In this document: positions 35,347 to 43,866 of the stretch, in pieces
How positions within the stretch are numbered: the first letter of the stretch is position 1
How the letters are laid out: the number at the start of each line of letters is the position of its first letter
Origin: Oscillospiraceae bacterium
Lineage (GTDB): Bacteria; Bacillota; Clostridia; Oscillospirales; Ruminococcaceae
Direction of reading: 5' to 3'
Assembly: GCA_031280965.1 (NCBI GenBank)
Contig: JAITFZ010000003.1
Coordinates: 1 to 51,971, forward strand
DNA length: 51,971 nucleotides
Program-made: the position numbers and the translations under genes
The notes under the pieces: generated by a model
What the model was told of the DNA's origin: nothing
Database searches by the model: none
The model's input: only the letters and a program-made list of their open reading frames with translations

Positions 35347-35893
35347 AGCCGAACCCCCTTTCCGTTATAATCATATCAACGGCGCAGTCGTGCGCTTCAA
35401 CCGGAATTCCGATAATGTTATCAAAGTAACACAAAGCCGCACTGTAACCGATGTATTCAGCTAAAAAGCGGTCGTAATACCCGCCGCCGTAACCCAAGCG
35501 ATAGCCGCGTTTGTCACAAGCCAGAGCCGGAACAACGCAAAACGTATTATTATTATTAATTTGCTCGTTAAGATGCGCGCTATCCGCTTCATGTATTATA
35601 AGCGGCTCCGGAATGCCGAATTTGCCTTTTATAGTGTTATCAAGGTTGATTATTTCATAAAACATCATTTTGTGAACAGCGATTTTTGGGACAGCCACCC
35701 GCTTTCCGAGTTCAAAGCATTTATTAATAAACTCACGGGTGTCAATTTCACTTTCCGCAGAAATATAAGTCAATACCAAATCTGCTTTCTTAAATTCATT
35801 CAAAGAAAGCAGATTTTCTAAAACTAAGCGGTCTTTTTGCGGGTCAGGGCGGCGGTTTTGAAGTAAATTCCGGCGTAACTCCGCCTTATTCAT
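35336..35893 (-). CDS. 5-formyltetrahydrofolate cyclo-ligase
   Basis: Converts 5-formyl-THF to 5,10-methenyl-THF with ATP. About 185 residues. MNKAELRRNLLQNRR at the N-terminus and LACDKRGYRLGYGGGYYDRFLA (the ATP-binding glycine loop) are diagnostic. ATG 35893 overlaps the DJ-1 stop by 8 nt; a GTG at 35908 is possible. It shares an operon with mltG and the DJ-1 gene. Confidence 0.92.
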   Translation of the reverse strand: MNKAELRRNLLQNRRPDPQKDRLVLENLLSLNEFKKADLVLTYISAESEIDTREFINKCFELGKRVAVPKIAVHKMMFYEIINLDNTIKGKFGIPEPLIIHEADSAHLNEQINNNNTFCVVPALACDKRGYRLGYGGGYYDRFLAEYIGYSAALCYFDNIIGIPVEAHDCAVDMIITERGFGFGL

Positions 35894-36446
35894 ACCCAAT
35901 GGCGACACCTAATTTTTCCCTCGCCTTTGCACCGCAAAGCAATTCCACAAGCATAAAGCTAAATTGCATGGAAACGCCCGCGCTTCTCGCGGTTATAAAT
36001 TTTCCGTCAACAACCACAGCTTCATCAAAAATTTCCGCACCTTCAAGGTATTTCTCAAAACCGGGGTAACAGGTCGCTTTTTTACCTTTGAGCAAATCCA
36101 TCTTGCCGAGAATGGACGGCGCGGCACAAATCGAGGCTATAAAAATGTTATTTTCGGCGCAGAATTCTATAGCGTTTCTGACCTTATCGCATGCGTAAAG
36201 ATTATCGACTCCGGGCAAGCCGCCGGGGAGAATAAGCATTTCAAGCTCGGAATCAAGCTTCATTTCCGCCATTTCAATATCAGCGATAACTTTAATGTTG
36301 CTTCTGCCGGTTACTTCCCTGTCGGGAGCGTCTGCTCCGCCGTCGATACTAACAGTAAAGACCTGCTTCCCTGCCCTTCTAAGCAGGTCTGCGGGAGTTA
36401 AAGCTTCGATTTCTTCAAATCCGTTTGCTAATAATAAATAAATCAT
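35886..36446 (-). CDS. DJ-1/PfpI family protein
   Basis: A 186-residue DJ-1 superfamily protein. The nucleophile-elbow Cys lies in IASICAAPSILG (about 108) and the partner Glu in LANGFEEIEALTPADLLRRAG (about 11-15). Members act as deglycase/chaperone-like or unknown redox proteins; substrate not readable. It overlaps its neighbours on both sides (8 nt and 4 nt), a tight operon. Confidence 0.9.
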   Translation of the reverse strand: MIYLLLANGFEEIEALTPADLLRRAGKQVFTVSIDGGADAPDREVTGRSNIKVIADIEMAEMKLDSELEMLILPGGLPGVDNLYACDKVRNAIEFCAENNIFIASICAAPSILGKMDLLKGKKATCYPGFEKYLEGAEIFDEAVVVDGKFITARSAGVSMQFSFMLVELLCGAKAREKLGVAIGYE

Positions 36447-37570
36447 TCTGCGTTGCTTTCCTCCGGAAGCTCGTTAACGGTTGCCTTAAAATAATCGGTC
36501 TGACAGATTGGTCTGCCAAATTCATCATATTGCTCGGCTTGGTCAACAGAACCGCCGCCGAAACCGCCGCTTTGCCATCCGTTTGCTGTATTGGTTGTGT
36601 CGGCAGAGTTAATAGTCTGTCCCGTGCTGTTATATTGATTTTCCTGCCCGTTATATAGGTTAACATCGGGCTGCTCAATTGACTGTTGCTGAATCGGTTC
36701 AAGGTTCCTGATTGCCTTAGGTATCGCTATAACCGCAAATCCGCAGATTATGAAGAACTCAACGAGCCATATAAGCCAAAGTATAATTCCTCTTATATTT
36801 GTACTTGTTGAATTTTCACTGGGAAATGAGCTGGCACTGTAACTCCAGCGCCCCTCGTTATTAATTCTGACAATAGTATTGATTAATTGAGCGGGATTTG
36901 TTAAATAATAAATCGCTGTCGGATAATCTTGATATTTCAATAAGTGATTATAATAACTGAACCAGCTTAAATTATATTCATCTATTATAACCCTCACGGC
37001 ATCGCTGACCGAACCGTACGACAGATATTCGTAATACCCCATATATTCATAGAAAGTATAATCCTTTAAAATCTGTAAGTCCTCTTTATCCCATAAGCTG
37101 AGTTCCCACAGTTCTTCCTGCCCATATGTTATTATGTATTCATACGCACTCATTTCCCGCATGTCTGTTATGATTTCACGCAGTTCGGAATCGGAATAGA
37201 GAACCCTCTCGCTGTTCAAAAAGTCATCCTCAAAAGCGAAAAAGTACCATTCTGTATAACTTTCACTTATATCGCTTGAAGCGTCCGTCGCAACATATAA
37301 CGCCCACTTGAAACAAGTAAACACTAAGCAACCGAGTATAACGGCGGTAATCGCGAGCGCGAGCGTTTTAATCTTGAACAGCTTTATTATCATCGCGGAA
37401 ACTAAGCCCATAACCGCACCAAGAGCAACCGCCGCCAGTACGCATAAGTAGATAAAAGGTATTACTCTGTTAACCCATAAGTAAAAAAAACTAAGTACAG
37501 AGCCGGCAAGTGCGGTTCCCGCAAACAGGAATAACAAACCGATTGGGTTTACTTTACTTTCAGAATTCAT
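36443..37570 (-). CDS. Hypothetical membrane protein
   Basis: A 375-residue protein. Three hydrophobic helices lie at about residues 10-32, 37-60 and 68-90, and a fourth at about 275-298. Between them a soluble region (about 95-270) is very rich in Tyr, Glu and Ser (TYGQEELWELSLWDKEDLQILKDY...). The C-terminal tail is low-complexity Gln/Asn/Gly/Ser. No family recognised. Its ATGA overlaps the DJ-1 start. Confidence 0.6.
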   Translation of the reverse strand: MNSESKVNPIGLLFLFAGTALAGSVLSFFYLWVNRVIPFIYLCVLAAVALGAVMGLVSAMIIKLFKIKTLALAITAVILGCLVFTCFKWALYVATDASSDISESYTEWYFFAFEDDFLNSERVLYSDSELREIITDMREMSAYEYIITYGQEELWELSLWDKEDLQILKDYTFYEYMGYYEYLSYGSVSDAVRVIIDEYNLSWFSYYNHLLKYQDYPTAIYYLTNPAQLINTIVRINNEGRWSYSASSFPSENSTSTNIRGIILWLIWLVEFFIICGFAVIAIPKAIRNLEPIQQQSIEQPDVNLYNGQENQYNSTGQTINSADTTNTANGWQSGGFGGGSVDQAEQYDEFGRPICQTDYFKATVNELPEESNAE

Positions 37571-37590
37571 GATGTTTCTCCTTTAGTTAA

Positions 37591-37992
37591 TTATTTATGC
37601 TCTTTGTAGTATTTACCGAACTGACTGTCAGCGGATTTAATGTGTTTTACTATCCAGCCGACAATTGAATTGCTGAGTGTCAGCGTGAATTTAGGCGAAG
37701 GCCCGTTTGCGGCAAACTCGGTTTTAAGTTTTTGGAATTCTGCAATGTATTGCTTGTGCAGGTTTTGATGCGTTTGAAACTGCGGGTAATTGCATTGTTT
37801 TTGAAGCTCTTCCTCGTCACGGAAATGCTTAACGATATAATCGCCGAGCAAGTCAATGGTTTTCTGAGTTTCTTCTTTTGAAATAGATTTTAGCCCCATC
37901 GATGTAACGGCGTTAATTCTGTCAACTAACTCCATATGCTGTTCATCGATTTTTTTTACACCGGTTTCCATGTCTTTTGATAATGTAATCAT
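37591..37992 (-). CDS. Bacteriohemerythrin
   Basis: A 133-residue four-helix non-heme di-iron O2-binding protein. The complete ligand set is present: H19, H56 and E60 (HFRDE), H75 and H79 (HQNLH), H117 and D122 (HIKSAD). In anaerobes such proteins are thought to store or scavenge O2 or sense it. It lies just downstream of the oxygen-sensitive IorA on the same strand, so protection of that enzyme is an attractive but unproven idea. Confidence 0.93.
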   Translation of the reverse strand: MITLSKDMETGVKKIDEQHMELVDRINAVTSMGLKSISKEETQKTIDLLGDYIVKHFRDEEELQKQCNYPQFQTHQNLHKQYIAEFQKLKTEFAANGPSPKFTLTLSNSIVGWIVKHIKSADSQFGKYYKEHK

Positions 37993-38021
37993 GTTTGCTT
38001 TCCTTTCGGGTTATTTTCTGC

Positions 38022-39773
38022 TTATGAAAATGCATCGAATTTACAAAGCTGCGCGCAAATACCGCACCCTACACAAAGCGTCCTGTTTATAACCGCTTTC
38101 TTGTTCTTCATGGTAAGCGCGGGACAGCCGATTTTCATGCAAATCCTGCAGCCTGTACATTTTTCCGCGTCGCACTTAATGGCGGGTTTGTGCTTCACGC
38201 CTTTAATAAGCGCGCAGGGCTTTCTGAATATAATAACGGCGGGTTCTTCAAGCGCAAGGTATTCTTTTATTACCTTTTCGATTTCAACTAAATTTTCGGG
38301 GATGACAGTCATGACTTTAGAAATCCCGATTGCTTTGCAAAGTGCCTCGAAGTCAACTTCGGGAGCAGGGTCGTCATAAATGTCAAGCCCGTTGCCCGGA
38401 TGATTCTGACCGCCGGTCATGCCCGTTGTCCTGTTATCAAGGAGCAGGGTTAATGTGTTGCTTCTGTTATAAGCAATGTCAATAAGGCTGGTGATTCCGT
38501 TGTGAATGAAGGTTGAGTCGCCCATAAGCCCGACAGTCTTGTCCGCATAATCAGGTCTTACCTTTACGAAGCCGTGCGCCATGCTTATTCCGGCGCCCAT
38601 GCAGATTTGCATATCCATAGCGGAAAGCGGAGGCGTCGCCGCAAGCGTATAACAGCCGATGTCGCCGCTGACGACAATTCCGAGTTTATTCAAAACATAA
38701 AACACGCCTCTGTGCGAACAGCCCGCGCAAAGCACCGGAGGGCGAACGGGTACAGCTTCGGGGAATTCTTTATATTCAGACTGCTTGCCCGTGATTGCTT
38801 CTTTGATGATGTTTTGCGAGTATTCGCCAATGTTGGAGAAAATCGGGGCAGTTTTACCGCCGGGCAACTTTCCAATCGGTTCAAGCCCAATCACGCGGCA
38901 ATGTGTTTCAATCACTGGGTCGAGTTCTTCAACTACGTAGAGCTTTTTTACTTTAGATGCAAAGTCTTTAATAAGATTTACGGGAAGCGGGTTAACTATG
39001 CCGAGTTTAAGGTAGCTTGCGCTGTCGCCGAGTGCTTCCTTTGCGTATTGATACGCAACCCCCGATGAAATTATTCCGATTTCGGCTTTTTCATTAATTT
39101 CAACTTTGTTCAGCGGTGAGGTTTCGGCGTATTCCCTAAGCTTATTAATGCGCTCTTCAACCAAAACATGCTTCGCCCTTGCAAAAAGGGGCATCATAAC
39201 ATACTTATGCAAATCCTTTTTATAAGGCTCTTTAACTCTTTCTTTACGTTCGCCTTTTTCAATTATTCCCTGCGAGTGGCAAACTCTTGTGGAAAGCCTT
39301 ATAAGTACGGGCGTATCGAACTCCTCGGAAATATCAAACGCTAATTTTGTAAATTCAAAGCAGTCTTTTGTATCTGTAGGCTCAAGCATAGCCACCTTTG
39401 CGCCGATGGCATGGGTGCGGGAATCCTGCTCGTTCTGCGATGAATGCATTCCGGGGTCGTCTGCTACGGCAAATACAAGCCCGCCGTTTACGCCGGCATA
39501 TGATGCGGTATAAAGCGGGTCGGCGGCTACGTTCAGCCCTACATGCTTCATACCCGAAAACGCTCTTGCGCCTGCTATGCTTGCGCCGATTGCAACTTCC
39601 GCGCCGACTTTTTCGTTTGGCGACCATTCCGCATACATTCCCGTGCCTTTGTAAGCGGCGCAGTTCATTGTTATTTCCGAGCTTGGGGTTCCGGGATAGC
39701 TTGAAACGAGTTCTACTCCCGCTTCATACAACGCTCTCGTAATCGCGTGATTACCGAGTAATAATTCTTTCAT
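38022..39773 (-). CDS. iorA: Indolepyruvate:ferredoxin oxidoreductase, alpha subunit
   Basis: Oxidatively decarboxylates aryl-pyruvates from aromatic amino acids to aryl-acetyl-CoA with reduced ferredoxin. A 583-residue protein: N-terminal POR domain (LLGNHAITRALYEAGVELVSSYPGTPSSEI), C-terminal TPP domain (GDSTFIHNGITSLIDIAYNRSNTLTLLLDNRTTGMTGGQ), and two 4Fe-4S motifs at the end (CTGCRICMKIGCP, CVGCGICAQLCK). The usual partner iorB is not adjacent, so it must lie elsewhere in the genome. Confidence 0.94.
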   Translation of the reverse strand: MKELLLGNHAITRALYEAGVELVSSYPGTPSSEITMNCAAYKGTGMYAEWSPNEKVGAEVAIGASIAGARAFSGMKHVGLNVAADPLYTASYAGVNGGLVFAVADDPGMHSSQNEQDSRTHAIGAKVAMLEPTDTKDCFEFTKLAFDISEEFDTPVLIRLSTRVCHSQGIIEKGERKERVKEPYKKDLHKYVMMPLFARAKHVLVEERINKLREYAETSPLNKVEINEKAEIGIISSGVAYQYAKEALGDSASYLKLGIVNPLPVNLIKDFASKVKKLYVVEELDPVIETHCRVIGLEPIGKLPGGKTAPIFSNIGEYSQNIIKEAITGKQSEYKEFPEAVPVRPPVLCAGCSHRGVFYVLNKLGIVVSGDIGCYTLAATPPLSAMDMQICMGAGISMAHGFVKVRPDYADKTVGLMGDSTFIHNGITSLIDIAYNRSNTLTLLLDNRTTGMTGGQNHPGNGLDIYDDPAPEVDFEALCKAIGISKVMTVIPENLVEIEKVIKEYLALEEPAVIIFRKPCALIKGVKHKPAIKCDAEKCTGCRICMKIGCPALTMKNKKAVINRTLCVGCGICAQLCKFDAFS

Positions 39774-39809
39774 TCTTTTTTCTCGCTTTCTTTTTAATAT
39801 ACATGATTA

Positions 39810-39855
39810 AGTATAACATAAAATTATTGACGCGTCAACAAATTTGTGATAGAAT
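39810..39855. promoter_or_regulatory. Divergent promoters sharing a palindromic -35
   Basis: The palindrome TTGACGCGTCAA (39827-39838) provides TTGACG to both strands. Plus: 17 nt, then TAGAAT (39850-39855). Minus: 17 nt, then TATACT (39815-39810). The plus promoter drives the lipoprotein gene, the minus one iorA. Confidence 0.75.
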
Positions 39856-39883
39856 TTAATTACTAAGTAAACGGAGAGTAAAA

Positions 39884-40852
39884 ATGAAAAAACTGACATG
39901 CTTAATTCTGACCGCAGTATTAATAATTACAATGGCGGGATGCAATGAAAAAGAAACGGCTGATAACGGGCAACCGACAATCGGTCAGAATAACACACAC
40001 GAAACATCTTCAAATAACTATAATGAAGAAGTTACAACCGAACCCGAAAATCCGCTCGAACCACCGGAGCCGCCGGACCCCCCTGATTATATCGCGATTG
40101 CAAAACGGTTGCAAAACGACAGTCACGGCAGGATTTATATCGGTATGGCTGACCTTATGAACCCGAACGGCTACAGGTATGCAGACGAACCGGGCACGAT
40201 TCACCCTGCGAGTACAATCAAGTGTATGATTATGGAATATGCCCTTTTGCAGATTGAGTCGGGAAACGCAGAGCTTAGCAGTATACAGGACGGTTACACG
40301 CTCTTATACCTTATTGAGCGAATGATACAAGTTTCGTGCAACGACAGCACAGGCTCGCTGATTGCCCGCTTCGGACGCGAAAATATTGATAACTGGCTAC
40401 AGGAGAATTACGGTGATACCCGTCTTTATTCCGACTGGCGCGGATATAATCACCAAAACAGGTATAATCAGACGAGCGTTGAAGACACTATAGTTTTTTT
40501 AGAGAAAATGTGGGTAAACAGAACCGCACAGCCTTATGAAAGAATGCTCGATATTATGTACGGAACGACTTTTTCGCGTGAAAAAATCCCTGCCGCCACA
40601 GAAGGAATCCCGGGTGTCAAGGTTGGTAATAAAACAGGTTCGTTTGTTGACGGAGCGGGTACCGCCGACCATGATATGGCGGTTGTCGTGAAGTTCGGTT
40701 CGGACGGTGAAATTGAGTTTGCCTATGCTTTAACGTTCTACTCGTTTTCGCAGCATGTCGAGAGTACTTATTCCGTAGCACGTCCCGCAATCGTAGCGAT
40801 GGCGCGTGATATTTACGAGCAGGTCAGTTCATTTCACTTTTCGGAAGAATAA
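39884..40852 (+). CDS. Beta-lactamase-fold serine hydrolase lipoprotein
   Basis: A 322-residue secreted lipoprotein with lipobox TMAGC (Cys20), a Pro/Glu/Thr/Asn-rich linker (about 25-70), then a class-A beta-lactamase-like domain. The catalytic SxxK is S110-T-I-K113 (HPASTIKCM), the SxN motif is S151-C-N153 and KTG is K250-T-G. A class A Glu166 equivalent is not obvious, so penicillin-binding or carboxypeptidase-like function is as likely as lactam hydrolysis. It is transcribed divergently from iorA. Confidence 0.85.
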   Translation: MKKLTCLILTAVLIITMAGCNEKETADNGQPTIGQNNTHETSSNNYNEEVTTEPENPLEPPEPPDPPDYIAIAKRLQNDSHGRIYIGMADLMNPNGYRYADEPGTIHPASTIKCMIMEYALLQIESGNAELSSIQDGYTLLYLIERMIQVSCNDSTGSLIARFGRENIDNWLQENYGDTRLYSDWRGYNHQNRYNQTSVEDTIVFLEKMWVNRTAQPYERMLDIMYGTTFSREKIPAATEGIPGVKVGNKTGSFVDGAGTADHDMAVVVKFGSDGEIEFAYALTFYSFSQHVESTYSVARPAIVAMARDIYEQVSSFHFSEE

Positions 40853-40952
40853 GTTTGAAACAAAATACAACTAAAACGGGAAAAACGTTGTTTTCGCTTC
40901 GTTTTAAAACGAAGCTATCCTCTGTTAGTGAAGAAAGAACTTTATGAAAATA
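40851..40952 (+). repeat. Leader repeat, long form, after the lipoprotein gene
   Basis: A full ~102-nt copy beginning on the stop codon of the lipoprotein gene. It contains the perfect 20-nt palindrome GCTTCGTTTTAAAACGAAGC (40896-40915) and ends GAAAGAACTTTATGAAAATAA. Here no gene follows directly; a terminator does. Confidence 0.88.
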
Positions 40953-40958
40953 AAGTTA

Positions 40959-40999
40959 AAATAAATAAAGCCGTAAATTTCTTACGACTTTATTTATTT
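40959..40999 (+). terminator. Long AT-rich terminator hairpin
   Basis: A 12-bp stem AAATAAATAAAG/CTTTATTTATTT (40959-40970, 40988-40999) plus an inner CGTAA/TTACG. The right arm runs into the -35 of the next promoter. Confidence 0.75.
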
Positions 41000-41025
41000 G
41001 ACTTTTTATTTATTTATGTTATACT
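40998..41025 (+). promoter_or_regulatory. Promoter of the GH10-like gene
   Basis: TTGACT (40998-41003), 16 nt, TATACT (41020-41025), overlapping the terminator end. Confidence 0.6.
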
Positions 41026-41066
41026 TATTCATAAGTGAAAATTTTATTTTACCGGAGATGAATTAT

Positions 41067-42521
41067 ATGAAAAAGCGTATTTTTTCCTTATTTTTAACTG
41101 TATCTTTAATTCTTGTTCCGTTTACGGCTCTTGCCGAAACGCCTTTAATGCAAACCATCGACTTTGAAGACGGTACGCGAAACGGCTTCACAGGTAACGC
41201 GCCTAATGTAAGATTAGCGGTTTCCACAGTTCAAGCCCGCTCCGGCAACCGCTCGCTTCTGACGACGGGTCGCGAACTTAAACAGGACGGACCGTCGCTC
41301 CATATTGAGCAGTACGTTGAGCCTGAAGTTGTTTACACGGTTTCGGCGTGGGTTCGGCTCAGAACGCCCGCTTCTGCCGAGGTTTCCCTGATGACGCAGG
41401 CGGCGGGTACAACGCGGCGCGTCATCGATACAAAAACCGCCGTAAGAACAGGCTGGGTTCTGTTAACCGGGCGTGTTTCATACAGCGTGGAAGACGTTAT
41501 TTCCGAGCAGATAACCATTTATATCCAAAGCGCCGATGAAACCGCCGAATTTTACATAGACGATGTTTCCCTTGTTCCGTTCGTTGATACAACTCTTGAG
41601 CTCGAACTCGCTTTACAGGCGTCTGAATTACCCGCACTGAATAAATTTTACAGCGACCACTTCCCTCTCGGAGTTATTGCCGAAGCTGAAAATCCGGAAG
41701 AACTCCAGGCTTTTCAGCACCACTTCGGCACGGTTGAATCCGAAAATAACATAAAATCGGTTGGTGTAACAGGTGAAAACGACTTTGATTATATCTACGA
41801 CACCTTTGTTTCTGCAAGATTGGAAAATTTGGAGAAAAAGCTTTATTATATTGATGAAAGCTTTTATGATTTAACAAAAGTTCGCTCTGCCATTATCATA
41901 ATCAGAGAAATCAACGCTCGCTGGGCAAACGACCCACGCAACATCGTCCCTGACCGCCTGCTTGTTGAAGGCGTAAGCAACCAATCGCACTTTAACACAA
42001 AAACAGACCTTTATAACGTGGAGGAAGCGCTGAAGCTTTTCATTACAACCGGTGTTTACGTAGATATTACCGAGCTTGATGTAAGCATAGCGGCTTCCGC
42101 AACCCCCACGAGCCTGAACACGGTTCCCGCGCCGATTGACTTTCACGAGCAAGCCGAAATGTACGCAAACCTTATGCAGTTATACAAAAAATATTCAGAC
42201 TATATTTCAAGGGTTTCGTTTAATGCGCTCCCCTTTAACGGCGACCTGACGCCGAATCTCGCTTATTTCGCCATAGCCGACCCCGAGGGTTATCTCGCCG
42301 GAAACTTCGATACCTTGGAAAAAGTTAATGCGTGGCTTGAAGCAAGCACCATACCCGATGAACCGTTCACCGAAGACGATGCGCTGATTATCCTTAAAAG
42401 CGAAGTCGGTTTGCTTACGCTGACGGCATGGCAGAAAAGAATCTACGACTTAAACGGTGACGGCGTTATTGATTCGGACGACGCGCTGATTATACTTAAA
42501 ATGATTGTTGGGCTGATTTAA
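41067..42521 (+). CDS. CBM22-GH10-like-dockerin protein with deleted catalytic core
   Basis: A 484-residue secreted protein: signal peptide (1-23, cut after ALA), CBM22-like xylan-binding module (about 28-172), GH10 xylanase-like region (about 180-425) and a C-terminal dockerin-like segment (about 435-484). The GH10 part starts normally (PALNKFYSDHFPLGV) to SENNIKS, then jumps to a late segment (KLYYIDESFYDL, SNQSHFN, VYVDITELDVS). The nucleophile Glu is kept (E336), but about 100 residues with HTLVWH and the acid/base Glu of the DVVNE motif are missing. Only the second dockerin repeat keeps a Ca2+ loop (DLNGDGVIDSDD); the first is eroded. It probably binds rather than cuts. ATG 41067 is preceded by GGAG. 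Confidence 0.85.
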   Translation: MKKRIFSLFLTVSLILVPFTALAETPLMQTIDFEDGTRNGFTGNAPNVRLAVSTVQARSGNRSLLTTGRELKQDGPSLHIEQYVEPEVVYTVSAWVRLRTPASAEVSLMTQAAGTTRRVIDTKTAVRTGWVLLTGRVSYSVEDVISEQITIYIQSADETAEFYIDDVSLVPFVDTTLELELALQASELPALNKFYSDHFPLGVIAEAENPEELQAFQHHFGTVESENNIKSVGVTGENDFDYIYDTFVSARLENLEKKLYYIDESFYDLTKVRSAIIIIREINARWANDPRNIVPDRLLVEGVSNQSHFNTKTDLYNVEEALKLFITTGVYVDITELDVSIAASATPTSLNTVPAPIDFHEQAEMYANLMQLYKKYSDYISRVSFNALPFNGDLTPNLAYFAIADPEGYLAGNFDTLEKVNAWLEASTIPDEPFTEDDALIILKSEVGLLTLTAWQKRIYDLNGDGVIDSDDALIILKMIVGLI

Positions 42522-42539
42522 AAAAACGAGGAAACTAAG

Positions 42540-42630
42540 ATGAAGAAAGGATTTTATAAATAAAATATAACTGAAATGGGGAAAATGTCGTTAAAATTCC
42601 TCGTTGGTGAAGAAAGGACTTTATTAAAAT
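42540..42630 (+). repeat. Leader repeat, tandem short form
   Basis: A truncated end (ATGAAGAAAGGATTTTAT) is followed directly by a nearly full short unit (ATAACTGAAATGGGGAAAATG, TTGGTGAAGAAAGG) that abuts the next ATG. The same head-to-tail junction is seen before hpt. The repeat's own ATG is mutated to ATT. Confidence 0.85.
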
Positions 42631-43077
42631 ATGAAAGCGGCAAAAATTACTGTCAGGGTTTTGGTGATTCTGCTGACATCTGTATGGGGATTTTTCTTCG
42701 GTATTCTTGCGCCTATTGTCTTAATGAACGGCGACCTTGAAGTTTCCTCGCACTATATAATGAAGGTCTGGCTTGTTGCCGCGATTGCGGGGTATTTTGT
42801 GCCATGCTTCCTGATTATGCTCGGCAGAGCGAAAATTGCGGCTTGCTTTGCAATCGCGGGGACAGCACTGACACTGTTTATTCATGTAATTTTGGAACCG
42901 ATTACAGTCGAAAACGCTTCGTTCATGTATCTGCCGCAAATTTTCATTACGATTTTGATAATATTATATGTTTTTATTACAAACCCGCATTATATCAGCG
43001 ATATAAAACAAAAACGCTACGAGCGGCTTAATGCCCCCGCACCATCTATATTAAGCAAACACGAAAAGGAGAAATAG
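42631..43077 (+). CDS. Small membrane protein
   Basis: A 148-residue protein with four hydrophobic helices (about 8-30, 45-65, 68-88, 98-116) and a basic C-terminus. No family recognised. Its SD (AAAGGA) comes from the leader repeat, 12 nt from the ATG, a long spacing. Two bases separate it from the nucleoside phosphorylase gene, so they are probably cotranscribed. Confidence 0.6.
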   Translation: MKAAKITVRVLVILLTSVWGFFFGILAPIVLMNGDLEVSSHYIMKVWLVAAIAGYFVPCFLIMLGRAKIAACFAIAGTALTLFIHVILEPITVENASFMYLPQIFITILIILYVFITNPHYISDIKQKRYERLNAPAPSILSKHEKEK

Positions 43078-43079
43078 TC

Positions 43080-43865
43080 ATGGGAATTATGAGCGGCGAG
43101 CTTCAATTTCACATCAGGACAAATCATGAACAAATCGGGAAGTATGTTATACTCCCCGGCGACCCCGGGCGTGTGCCGCTTATTGCGGCTAAATTAGACG
43201 GCGCCGAGCAGGTTGCCTGTAACCGCGAGTACAACGTCTTCACGGGTTATCTCGGCGGCGAAAAGGTCAGCGTCTGCTCTACGGGAATCGGCGGACCCTC
43301 GGCGGCTATTGCGGTCGAGGAGCTTATAAAGTGCGGCGCGCATACTTTTGTAAGGGTCGGGACAAGCGGCGGCATGGACTTAAAAGTCACGGGCGGCGAT
43401 TTGGTGGTGGCGCAGGCGGCGATTCGCGGAGACGGGACAAGCAGAGAATACCTTACACCCGATTATCCCGCCGTTGCCGACTTTACCGTAACGAAAGCCC
43501 TTGCCGAAGAAGCCGCGGCGCTTTCCGAAGATACGGACGGCAGGCGGTTTCATGTAGGCGTAGTTCAGAGCAAGGACAGCTTTTACGGTGAGGTTGAACC
43601 GGAAACCATGCCGGTCGGCGATTTCCTTGAAAAGCGCTGGGAAAGCTATATAAAATCAGGTTGCCTTACTTCCGAGATGGAAGCGGCGACAATTTTCGCG
43701 GTTGCGCTGACAAGGCGCGTAAGAGCGGGCGGGGTTATGCTTGCGATTTGGAACGTCGAGCGTTCTAAGGCAGGGCTTCCCGACATTGTTACAAAAGATA
43801 CCGAAAGGGCGATTATGTGTGCTGTCGGCGCAGTGAAAAGGCTAATCGCGGCGGATAAAAAATAA
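43080..43865 (+). CDS. udp: Uridine phosphorylase-type nucleoside phosphorylase
   Basis: A PNP/UDP family enzyme of 261 residues: reversible phosphorolysis of uridine (or related nucleosides). Phosphate loop YVILPGDPGRVPLIA (about 20-34), FVRVGTSGGMDLKV (about 88-101) and substrate-site SEMEAATIFAVAL (about 197) fit uridine phosphorylase better than purine enzymes. AAGGAG lies 8 nt before the ATG. One base separates it from the HAD gene. Confidence 0.85.
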   Translation: MGIMSGELQFHIRTNHEQIGKYVILPGDPGRVPLIAAKLDGAEQVACNREYNVFTGYLGGEKVSVCSTGIGGPSAAIAVEELIKCGAHTFVRVGTSGGMDLKVTGGDLVVAQAAIRGDGTSREYLTPDYPAVADFTVTKALAEEAAALSEDTDGRRFHVGVVQSKDSFYGEVEPETMPVGDFLEKRWESYIKSGCLTSEMEAATIFAVALTRRVRAGGVMLAIWNVERSKAGLPDIVTKDTERAIMCAVGAVKRLIAADKK

Positions 43866-43866
43866 A

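Noticed and set aside
40851-42630. Leader repeats as insertion-sequence ends or a MITE
   Set aside because: No terminal inverted repeats or target-site duplications can be seen around the copies, and the copies end at start codons, which a random insertion would not do.
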